Below, piece by piece: positions 47,901 to 53,627 of a DNA stretch of 55,033 nucleotides (the first letter of the stretch is position 1; every line of letters begins with the position of its first letter). The position numbers were made by a program, and so were the translations under genes. Below the pieces are notes generated by a model. The model had not been told where the DNA came from. It saw only the letters and a program-made list of their open reading frames with translations, and ran no database searches. The DNA is taken from assembly GCA_029979505.1 (NCBI GenBank), contig JAPOHH010000001.1, positions 1-55,033 on the forward strand, in the 5' to 3' direction. The stretch is from a bacterium (GTDB lineage Bacteria; Pseudomonadota; Gammaproteobacteria; GCA-002705445; GCA-002716945).

Positions 47901-48320
47901 ATATTTATTTAGTATCGACAAAATATCTTCAAACCTTGAATCCTTATTTACTAACGACCAAGAATGGGAAGAATTATTAATATTAGGTATCTTATGAAAT
48001 ACAGATTTATACGTTGTCAAAATAATTCTTTTCGAATCCTTACTTTGATGGAGATTAAATAGACAATTAAGTCTGTCCTTAATAATTTCTTGATTAACTA
48101 ATGAATTTTCATAATATTCATTTTCATGATTTGGGAATTTAAGTATGGTTTTATTTTTAAAGATATTATTTAACTCATAATATAAGTTATCTATCTGATG
48201 ATTATTATCTAATATTACAATCACATATTGATAAATATCACTAAGCTTATCAATCTCAAGCAAATAAGAAGATCCAGAAAGATTCCTTATTACATTTATG
48301 CCCTTTGATAATAATCCCAT
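44949..48320 (-). CDS. mfd: Transcription-repair coupling factor
   Basis: Mfd removes RNA polymerase stalled at lesions and recruits UvrA. A UvrB-like N-domain (GQYRQTGSIIDFF) is followed by the polymerase-interaction domain (ELVVHQEHGIGKYKG). The translocase has Walker A GDVGFGKT at 611-618, the DEEH box at 712-715, and the terminal helicase motif HQIRGRVGRS. The ATG at 48320 gives 1123 aa. The longer reading from GTG at 48347 would run through the terminator of the upstream gene and is rejected. mscS converges with an 8-nt overlap. Confidence 0.96.
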   Translation of the reverse strand: MGLLSKGINVIRNLSGSSYLLEIDKLSDIYQYVIVILDNNHQIDNLYYELNNIFKNKTILKFPNHENEYYENSLVNQEIIKDRLNCLFNLHQSKDSKRIILTTYKSVFHKIPNINNSSHSWSLVNKDSRFEDILSILNKYHYKKVNKIEEAGQYRQTGSIIDFFSVINDKPTRVNFYGNEIETLKEFNLITQLSEDEIEKTYISTTGLYHLTNENIESYRKYVSNIFDDEYQDDLEYENIVNHQDNGHIQNIIPTFYKETFSLLSLLGNSFSCFIEKDINKELKDQIEIMNNIYSIESELKYILKPKDLLIDSSTIQNIVENNYFYLSSDSTHSKSIIKSGYTPLPLMNINYNYKNPFTNFENILTSSSYDFILFIKRDDNFKTITDYLNNKGIDYVQVENIKNTKKKVQILRTDINQGFIDNHSKQIFISSNDLFGLIKTRINKNKSIKSIIIDRLTDLRVNELVVHQEHGIGKYKGLISMDIENKTIELIKIEYADNNNLYIPITSISLVQKYIGNVGLNTKLASLGTDRWIKIKQRAKKKIEDIAADLLLVQAKRELNKGFKYEFNTNSYEKFCKMFPYVETDDQLNCINDVISDMCSSKSMDRVVCGDVGFGKTEVILRAAHIAVSNSKQVVIIVPTTVLAKQHYQTFKTRFSNYECNINLLTRVLSVNNKKDVLKNIENGKTNIIIGTHALLNKSIKYHNLGLLIIDEEHKFGVKHKEVIKTIKEEIDVLSLTATPIPRTLNAALSEIKDMSIINTAPIGRKNIETNIIEKSKDELRKYINREINRGGQTLYIHNNIESMDEEINFLKELDSTYRVEKVHGRLKNNDIEDIMNKFMNDNIDILVCTSIVESGLDMTNVNTIIINDAQNFGLSQLHQIRGRVGRSTKQAYAGLILCEFKKMTKEASRRIDAFIKTDSLSGGFDIAGYDLDIRGAGEILGEEQSGQILEIGYGMYTSLLSRAINQLKTNKDSMIQQHVEVDAYISTLIPQEYIEDIFLRLEYYSEISNTQNEHELNQITSKLVDIYGPIPEYLDNLLNLTRVRIAANSINAEKIKINRENTIISLNKNSLINHDQLINKFVVTGIIKLLDQNNLKYAHNTNHNFCTICDEIMNIIRLISS

Positions 48321-48332
48321 AAGAATATGCTC

Positions 48333-48364
48333 AAAAAAAAGCAGCACATAAGTATGTGCTGCTT
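48333..48364 (-). terminator. Intrinsic terminator of the rhodanese operon
   Basis: On the minus strand a perfect 12-bp dyad (arms at 48353-48364 and 48339-48350, around 2 central bases) is followed by eight Ts (48333-48340). This is the clearest Rho-independent terminator in the window. It lies 20 nt after the rhodanese stop and only 12 nt before the mfd ATG. Its AAGCAGC/GCTGCTT core matches the hairpin at 6953-6977. Confidence 0.85.
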
Positions 48365-48383
48365 AAAATTATTTATTAATTTT

Positions 48384-49061
48384 TTATTTTACAGTATTAA
48401 AACCAAGATTTTCCCAGTTTTGCATCCCGCCACGATACCATTTAATTTTATCAGCTGGATAACCATATTTTAATAAACTTTTAATGTTATTTGGTGATTG
48501 TCCGCACCACATACCATTACAGAACATCACAAGTGTCTTAGCGCTATCAAAATAGAATAAACCATTCTGTTCTTTAGCTCCAAATTTAGTAGTCATGACT
48601 TCAGCAATTGATAGTGGATCGGCACCTTTTCTCTCACTTAAAAGAGTCCATGGTAAGTTGACAGCACCAGGGATTGTCCCTTTAGCAACCCAATCAGGTG
48701 TTCTTGAATCAATAATCATGATTTCAGAACCGTCAGGCATTTTTTCACCTTTAGACATCATTACAGCGTAATGAATAATTTCCTGCTCACCAATTGTTTC
48801 AACACCAGGTCTAAGTTGCATAGGTTGAATGCAAAATGGTGGACATGGTCTTGATGTTTTAGCAAATGCAGGGTTTACAGTAGCTCCATTATCTTGATTT
48901 CTCATAATCTTATGTTCACCTACTGAAACAGATAATCCGATTTCTAGTGAATTTGGTCCATCTGCTTTAGATATAGCAACAGGCTTGCCTGCTAAAGCAG
49001 TAAACGATACTAAGACTAAAGAAAATATAGCAACTGATAAAAATTTATTTATTTTAAACAT
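48384..49061 (-). CDS. Exported rhodanese-domain protein with four mature cysteines
   Basis: A signal peptide of about 24 residues (ending TALA-GK) directs this 225-aa protein to the periplasm. A rhodanese domain occupies about 95-220: MIIDSRTPDWVAKGTIPGAV, then the active loop with C181 and C186 in FCNGMWCGQS, then YRGGMQNWENLGF. A second Cys pair, C73 and C77, lies in RPCPPFC. Rhodanese domains carry persulfide sulfur on the loop Cys; the actual donor and acceptor are unknown. The start is the ATG at 49061, because the GGGAGGAG ribosome site lies just upstream and spans the in-frame TTG at 49073. Unlike its flanks it is not extremely AT-rich. Confidence 0.88.
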   Translation of the reverse strand: MFKINKFLSVAIFSLVLVSFTALAGKPVAISKADGPNSLEIGLSVSVGEHKIMRNQDNGATVNPAFAKTSRPCPPFCIQPMQLRPGVETIGEQEIIHYAVMMSKGEKMPDGSEIMIIDSRTPDWVAKGTIPGAVNLPWTLLSERKGADPLSIAEVMTTKFGAKEQNGLFYFDSAKTLVMFCNGMWCGQSPNNIKSLLKYGYPADKIKWYRGGMQNWENLGFNTVK

Positions 49062-49063
49062 AT

Positions 49064-49071
49064 CTCCTCCC
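49064..49071 (-). promoter_or_regulatory. Strong ribosome binding site deciding the rhodanese start
   Basis: The minus-strand sequence GGGAGGAG precedes ATG (49061) by a short AT. It overlaps the upstream TTG alternative start, so the ATG at 49061 is the true start. It is among the strongest Shine-Dalgarno sequences in the window. Confidence 0.8.
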
Positions 49072-49077
49072 AATTAA

Positions 49078-49227
49078 TTATTCACAATCTGGTTCTTCAT
49101 CAGTAGGTTTTTCACCTTCTTCATCAGCAAATATTATCTTTACCTCTGAATGAGTTCCACTGTAAGACGGTTGAGATACTGAAAAAACCGTTAAAGCTAA
49201 GATCAGTAGTAACAAATTCATCTTCAT
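49078..49227 (-). CDS. Small secreted acidic protein with a penultimate cysteine (49 aa)
   Basis: This short gene has ATG at 49227, TAA at 49078-49080 and an excellent ribosome site, AAGGAGGC, 5 nt upstream. The first ~20 residues (MKMNLLLLILALTVFSVSQP) are a signal-like hydrophobic segment. The predicted mature part is about 26-30 residues and strongly acidic (ADEEGEKPTDEEPDCE), with a single cysteine, C48, next to last. I do not recognise the family. It ends 16 nt before the rhodanese start, so the two form an operon closed by the terminator at 48333. A sulfur-carrier or redox-partner role is only an inference from the Cys and the neighbour. Confidence 0.75.
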   Translation of the reverse strand: MKMNLLLLILALTVFSVSQPSYSGTHSEVKIIFADEEGEKPTDEEPDCE

Positions 49228-49232
49228 ATTAT

Positions 49233-49240
49233 GCCTCCTT
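49233..49240 (-). promoter_or_regulatory. Strong ribosome binding site of the 49-aa gene
   Basis: Minus-strand AAGGAGGC is complementary to the 16S rRNA tail and placed 5 nt before the ATG at 49227 (6 nt from the AAGGAGG core). This near-ideal site is the main evidence that the short reading frame is a real, well-translated gene. Confidence 0.8.
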
Positions 49241-49246
49241 GATTAA

Positions 49247-49274
49247 AGAACTAATTGTTCTGTGCCTCATTATA
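49247..49274 (-). promoter_or_regulatory. Promoter -10 and adjoining dyad upstream of the 49-aa gene
   Basis: On the minus strand TATAAT (reverse complement of 49269-49274) lies 41 nt upstream of the start codon. The matching -35 (49292-49297) is a weak TGTCAA at 17 nt. Immediately downstream, at the predicted transcript start, AGAAC-TAATT-GTTCT (49247-49261) forms a 5-5-5 dyad. The dyad could be an operator or a 5' hairpin protecting the mRNA. Confidence 0.45.
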
Positions 49275-49324
49275 ATCTTTTAGACTAAAATTTGACATGT
49301 TTTTATTCGATGATATTCACTGTT

Positions 49325-50164
49325 TTATGCTATATCTACAAAATTCCACATTTTTTTTGCAGAAATTGCGTCCTTTTTAAGTATTCTCTGTTTTATTACA
49401 TTTTGCTTTACTGTGCTGGTAGTATTTGTAGTTCCATGAGAATCAGTTATGAAACTCATACCCCAAAAATTAATTTGTTTATTTGATTGTTTTTCAGTTC
49501 CAATTCGGTTAACTGTTACAACAGGTGTATTTATCATTAAGCTATTAGCTTCAATGACATTAATCCATTTCTTTTTTTCTTCTTTAATTTGAATTTTAGA
49601 ATTATTATATTTACATGTTCCGATAGCAGTTGGACAAATTATACAGTCCACAGCTTTCTTTTTTAGGCTTTGGTAAGCTTGTGAGTGCCATTGATCCCAG
49701 CAGATTAAAATTCCGATTTTAAAATCATCTATAGAGAAGAATTGATAATCATTACTGGGAGTATTAAAATAATATTTTTCCTCATAACATAGCTCTGAAG
49801 GTATATTTTTCTTCCTATATTTTTTTATCACTTCTCCGGATGGATTAAATATAAGTGCTGTATTGTAATATTTATATTTAGACTTCTCAAATATGGTAAC
49901 ACATAAATATATTTTATATTTCGAACTAATGTTTTTTAATGATGTAAGAGATTTTGAATTTAAAGTAATTGCATTTAGAAAATTATTCTTATTCTTTGTT
50001 ATACAAAAATAATCTTGAATAGATAATTCGGGGCAGACAACACATGAATATTTATTTATATTACTCTTATTGATTAAGTAATCTATTTGTTCAATATTTT
50101 TATTCTGATCAGAAACAGGCTTATACTGAAGTATTACTAAATCTAAATATTTGCGCTTAAACAA
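49325..50164 (-). CDS. aguB: N-carbamoylputrescine amidase (carbon-nitrogen hydrolase)
   Basis: This nitrilase-superfamily enzyme would release putrescine, CO2 and ammonia from N-carbamoylputrescine. The catalytic triad is visible as E46 (CPELSIQDY), K118 (KYRKKNIP) and C155 (GILICWDQWH). The Cys motif ICWDQW is the form found in AguB. The 279-aa length is typical. It follows aguA with a 22-nt overlap, giving a two-gene agmatine-to-putrescine path. Composition is extremely AT-rich. The 97 nt downstream, before the small gene at 49227, hold that gene's promoter. Confidence 0.9.
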   Translation of the reverse strand: MFKRKYLDLVILQYKPVSDQNKNIEQIDYLINKSNINKYSCVVCPELSIQDYFCITKNKNNFLNAITLNSKSLTSLKNISSKYKIYLCVTIFEKSKYKYYNTALIFNPSGEVIKKYRKKNIPSELCYEEKYYFNTPSNDYQFFSIDDFKIGILICWDQWHSQAYQSLKKKAVDCIICPTAIGTCKYNNSKIQIKEEKKKWINVIEANSLMINTPVVTVNRIGTEKQSNKQINFWGMSFITDSHGTTNTTSTVKQNVIKQRILKKDAISAKKMWNFVDIA

Positions 50165-51141
50165 TGTAATCCTCCGTTTTCAATTAAAGATGCTTCGCAA
50201 TTAAGATGATATTCATTTTTTCTAAGCGGTATTTTATTTATCCAATTTGATATATTTGATTCATTATTTTTGATTGTTGGATAAATAATACAATTAGAAG
50301 TAATTATAAAGTTTAATTTTGAGTATGGATAATAATTTTCATCTACAAAAAAAGTATCTTCACTATTATGATATATTGGTATAATATTCTTTATAATCTT
50401 ACTTTTTCTCTTAATCAGAATTAATTGATGTTCTAATTCTTTTGCTAAATCATAGTTAATATATTCTTTATCATTCGATGCAAAATATACTATATTCTCG
50501 TCATCAATGAAGCGTATCATATTATCTACATGTCCGCTTGTATCGTCACCTTTTATTTGATCTAAATCTATTGTGTGAAGTTCATTGATAGATAATTTCT
50601 TTTTAATAAATAATAATTTATTAATAACTTCATCAAGAGAGTATATGAAATTATTTTTCTTAAAACATCTAGTATTAGCAATTATAATACCTTTGCTTGA
50701 AAATTCTAAATTGCCTCCTTCTAGAATAAATCCTCTTAAATTAAATTCATTATTATATTGATTTAAAATATATTTAAAATTATTGTCTTTTTTAAAAGGA
50801 TACTTTTCACCATATGCGTTATAGTCAAAATCTAAAATATACTTATCTTTATTCTTTAGATAAATTTTAGGATAATAATCTCTTATCCATATATCATCGC
50901 AGTCATATTTTATAATACTTATATCTTGATTTAATTCTCGAAAAAATGAATCTGTATCAGAGAAATCTTTAGGAATTATAAAGCTTTGTGATACATTATT
51001 CATTGATAAAATATTTGATATGTTTATATATAGTTCTCTCATATCTTTGTAATGTGCAAATCCAGTATGCATAGATGGATAAGTCATAATAATATGATTT
51101 GACTCATAATCAGCAAGCAATTTATTATTCAACTTTGTCAT
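50143..51141 (-). CDS. aguA: Agmatine deiminase
   Basis: AguA converts agmatine to N-carbamoylputrescine, the substrate of AguB. It belongs to the peptidyl-arginine deiminase-like fold: WIRDYYPKI matches the WxRDxGP region (Tyr for Gly), ILEGGNLEF and TSGHVDNMIRF supply the Glu and His/Asp, and C327 in GGLHCLS is the nucleophile. At 332 aa it is slightly shorter than most. It diverges from lolC; the two start codons are about 30 nt apart, so the promoters overlap. Confidence 0.9.
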   Translation of the reverse strand: MTKLNNKLLADYESNHIIMTYPSMHTGFAHYKDMRELYINISNILSMNNVSQSFIIPKDFSDTDSFFRELNQDISIIKYDCDDIWIRDYYPKIYLKNKDKYILDFDYNAYGEKYPFKKDNNFKYILNQYNNEFNLRGFILEGGNLEFSSKGIIIANTRCFKKNNFIYSLDEVINKLLFIKKKLSINELHTIDLDQIKGDDTSGHVDNMIRFIDDENIVYFASNDKEYINYDLAKELEHQLILIKRKSKIIKNIIPIYHNSEDTFFVDENYYPYSKLNFIITSNCIIYPTIKNNESNISNWINKIPLRKNEYHLNCEASLIENGGLHCLSANI

Positions 51142-51165
51142 ATTCTCATGAAGATTTGCTATAGT
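51135..51165 (+). promoter_or_regulatory. Probable lolC promoter placing transcript start on the ATG
   Basis: TTGTCA (51135-51140, overlapping the aguA start codon) and TATAGT (51160-51165) are 19 nt apart. The -10 ends 6 nt before the ATG at 51172, so the first ATG at 51148 would lie inside the promoter. The same bases read GC-TATAG-type on the other strand (TATAGC, reverse complement of 51158-51163) and could serve aguA. The arrangement suggests a symmetric divergent promoter. Confidence 0.5.
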
Positions 51166-51171
51166 GTATCT

Positions 51172-52356
51172 ATGAATTTTTTTATGGCATATCGTTTTTT
51201 ATTCTCACGTTATAATTTATCATTTATTTCCATAATCTCAAAAGTATCAATTATTGGATTAATGTTGGGTGTAGGGATATTAATTACTGTACTTTCTGTA
51301 ATGAACGGGTTTGAAAAAGAGCTAAGAGATAAAATATTAGGGTTTACGTCGCATGTAAATATCTATCCGCATGCTACTCTGAAATCTGATCAAATAATTT
51401 CAATTATAAATTCTGAAGATAAGGTTGTATCTTATTCATTTATCAATAGAGATGAAGAATTAATCTCATCAGATTCTGTAAATAATTATCCTGTTATATT
51501 TAATAGTGTTTCAAGTGAGCAAGAAAAATTAACGACTAATATATCTGAAATGCTTGTAATTGGTGACTTTAATTTTAAAACCCCATCTGATGTAATTATT
51601 GGTACTGTTTTAGCAGATACCTTGAATGTTACTGTTGGAGATACTATAAAGATTACGAACTTCAAACAAAATTATAAAAATGACTATTTAACTATTAAAG
51701 GTATATTTGATTCAGGTATTAACGAATATAATGCAAGATTTATATATGGAAATAATTTAAATTATATTTCAGCAAACAAATTTTCATATATTAAGCTAAA
51801 ACTCAAAGATCCACTTCATGCATCTTATGTATCTAAACAATTATTTGATTCACACACACTAATTACTAGTAACTGGACAGAAACACATAATGCTCTTTTT
51901 CAAGCTATAAATAATGAAAAAAGAGTAATGTTTATAATACTTACTTTAATAATAGCAATTGCCGCATTTAATATTATTTCATCTTTATCCCTACTGGTTA
52001 TGAATAAGCAAAGAGACATAGCTATACTAATGTCTGTTGGTTTGAGCAATAAAACTGTTAGCTTAATATTCCTATTACAAGGAATGATTATTGGAGTACT
52101 TGGCATCTCTTTTGGAGTAATTTTAGGATTATTACTATCAATGAATATTAACGAAATAGTTGTGTTCGCAGAAAGAATTTTTGATATCTCTCTCATTTCC
52201 CCAGATGTTTATCATCTAGATAAGGTTCCACACATAATACTCAAATCTGATATTTACAATATTATACTCATATCATCGATACTGGTTATAATATCTTCTA
52301 TATATCCAGCTATCAAAGCATCACGAAAAATCCCAATACAATCTCTTAATATATGA
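51172..52356 (+). CDS. lolC: Lipoprotein-release ABC transporter permease (LolC/LolE family)
   Basis: This permease extracts outer-membrane lipoproteins from the inner membrane and hands them to LolA. The first membrane helix includes SKVSIIGLMLGVGILITVLSVMNGFE, the LolC/E hallmark split here by only its usual context. A large periplasmic domain follows (about 60-250), then three helices at about 255-385. The start at 51172 (394 aa) is chosen because a promoter covers the 51148 ATG; 51184 is also possible. Only one such permease gene precedes lolD, so it may act as a LolF-type homodimer or pair with a lolE elsewhere. Confidence 0.9.
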   Translation: MNFFMAYRFLFSRYNLSFISIISKVSIIGLMLGVGILITVLSVMNGFEKELRDKILGFTSHVNIYPHATLKSDQIISIINSEDKVVSYSFINRDEELISSDSVNNYPVIFNSVSSEQEKLTTNISEMLVIGDFNFKTPSDVIIGTVLADTLNVTVGDTIKITNFKQNYKNDYLTIKGIFDSGINEYNARFIYGNNLNYISANKFSYIKLKLKDPLHASYVSKQLFDSHTLITSNWTETHNALFQAINNEKRVMFIILTLIIAIAAFNIISSLSLLVMNKQRDIAILMSVGLSNKTVSLIFLLQGMIIGVLGISFGVILGLLLSMNINEIVVFAERIFDISLISPDVYHLDKVPHIILKSDIYNIILISSILVIISSIYPAIKASRKIPIQSLNI

Positions 52357-53036
52357 AGATTACTTGTAAGAATATTTCAAAATCATATGTTGATAACGGA
52401 CAATTAGCCCCTAGAAACGTTCTATGTGATTTATCATTTGAATTGAATTCTGGCGATTCCTTGTCAATATCCGGACCATCTGGGACAGGCAAATCGACAC
52501 TCCTAAATATGTTATCTGGATTAGATAAACCTGATACTGGGAATATTTATTTTGACGATGCTTGTTTCACCAAATTATCTAATAATGAGAAAACTAAATT
52601 TAGACTAAAATATATGTCACTTATATTTCAATCAAATAATTTATTAAAAGACTTTAATGTTATAGAAAATATTATATTACCTCTAAGATATAAGGGATAC
52701 TCTAAATTAGATTCTATAAAGTATGCTACAAAATCTCTTGAGATTGTTAAACTCGTTGATGACAAATATTCATCAATAACAACATTATCAGGTGGTGAAG
52801 CACAGCGAGTTGGTATAGCAAGAGCTTTAGCCATGAATGCAAGAATAATATTAGCTGATGAACCAACTGGCAATTTGGATAAGGAAACATCAATATCTGT
52901 TATGAATAATTTAGTTGATATCTGTAAAGAAAACGAAATTACTTTAATAACTGTTTCACATGATGAGAATATACTTTCTCTGTCTAATAATCATAGAATG
53001 ATTTCCATGGGAAAACTTATTTTGAGTACCTCTTAA
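52353..53036 (+). CDS. lolD: Lipoprotein-release ABC transporter ATPase
   Basis: LolD powers lipoprotein extraction by the adjacent permease. Walker A GPSGTGKS is at 41-48, the signature is LSGGEAQR, and Walker B is IILADEPTGNLD. The 227-aa length is typical. It overlaps lolC by 4 nt. No second permease follows; instead a DUF2062 gene overlaps its 3' end by 20 nt on the opposite strand. Confidence 0.94.
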   Translation: MKITCKNISKSYVDNGQLAPRNVLCDLSFELNSGDSLSISGPSGTGKSTLLNMLSGLDKPDTGNIYFDDACFTKLSNNEKTKFRLKYMSLIFQSNNLLKDFNVIENIILPLRYKGYSKLDSIKYATKSLEIVKLVDDKYSSITTLSGGEAQRVGIARALAMNARIILADEPTGNLDKETSISVMNNLVDICKENEITLITVSHDENILSLSNNHRMISMGKLILSTS

Positions 53037-53529
53037 TTTTTCTAAGTTTTCTATAGGCTATTATTTTCCAAAATAAATGTATTCCTATAAAACCCAAGAT
53101 AGCTGAGGATATCCCAATAATCATTGTCCCAACTAACAATGGTTCCCATATTAATGAGAAGACACTTAATATCCAATCAAAACTTGCTTCAAATTGATTG
53201 AATAGCGGATCAATTCCTAAGACAATGTTTCCAAACTCATAGCCTAAGTACATCATAGGAGGCATAGTAATAGGGTTACTTATCCATACTCCTGCAAGTG
53301 ACAAAGGTACGTTTGCTCTAAAATATACAGCGCAAAATGCAGCTGGTATCATCTGAAAAAACATTGGCATCCATCCCCAAAATAGCCCTATAGCAACAGC
53401 TCTAGACAATGTATGTTTATTTATTGACCAAAGCTCCTTTTCAAAAATAGAGTTGCCAAGCATATTTAAAGCTCTATATTTCTTGAGATCCTCTGGTTTT
53501 GGCAAATTTTCTTTAAAAAATTTCTTCAT
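53017..53529 (-). CDS. DUF2062 membrane protein
   Basis: This 170-aa protein has the DUF2062 pattern: a cytoplasmic N-terminus, then RAVAIGLFWGWMPMF, and a segment with VWISNPITMPPMMYLGYE. Three or so membrane helices are predicted. The family's function is not established. From memory, DUF2062 genes often sit near lolCD and lipid A export genes, as here with msbA. Its 3' end overlaps lolD by 20 nt. It diverges from msbA across 98 nt. Confidence 0.85.
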   Translation of the reverse strand: MKKFFKENLPKPEDLKKYRALNMLGNSIFEKELWSINKHTLSRAVAIGLFWGWMPMFFQMIPAAFCAVYFRANVPLSLAGVWISNPITMPPMMYLGYEFGNIVLGIDPLFNQFEASFDWILSVFSLIWEPLLVGTMIIGISSAILGFIGIHLFWKIIAYRKLRKIKRYSK

Positions 53530-53570
53530 AATTTAGAACTATATTTTGAAATAATTGTATGTATATTTTA

Positions 53571-53598
53571 TTGCTTAAATAATATCATGTATCATAAT
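53571..53598 (+). promoter_or_regulatory. Probable msbA promoter
   Basis: TTGCTT (53571-53576) and CATAAT (53593-53598) are separated by 16 nt, about 29 nt before the msbA ATG. It lies in the 98-nt gap divergent from the DUF2062 gene. No strong ribosome site follows. Confidence 0.42.
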
Positions 53599-53627
53599 GA
53601 ATTATCTTCATATCTCAAAAATTAATA

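Noticed and set aside
48320-48347. Upstream GTG start for mfd
   Set aside because: Those codons are the T-run and stem of the rhodanese terminator; ATG 48320 starts the conserved protein.
49292-49297. Perfect plus-strand TTGACA as a promoter
   Set aside because: No -10 hexamer at 16-18 nt downstream and no plus-strand gene follows; it lies upstream of minus-strand genes only.
51148-51171. ATG at 51148 as the lolC start
   Set aside because: The best promoter (-10 at 51160-51165) lies inside this segment, so it would not be in the transcript.
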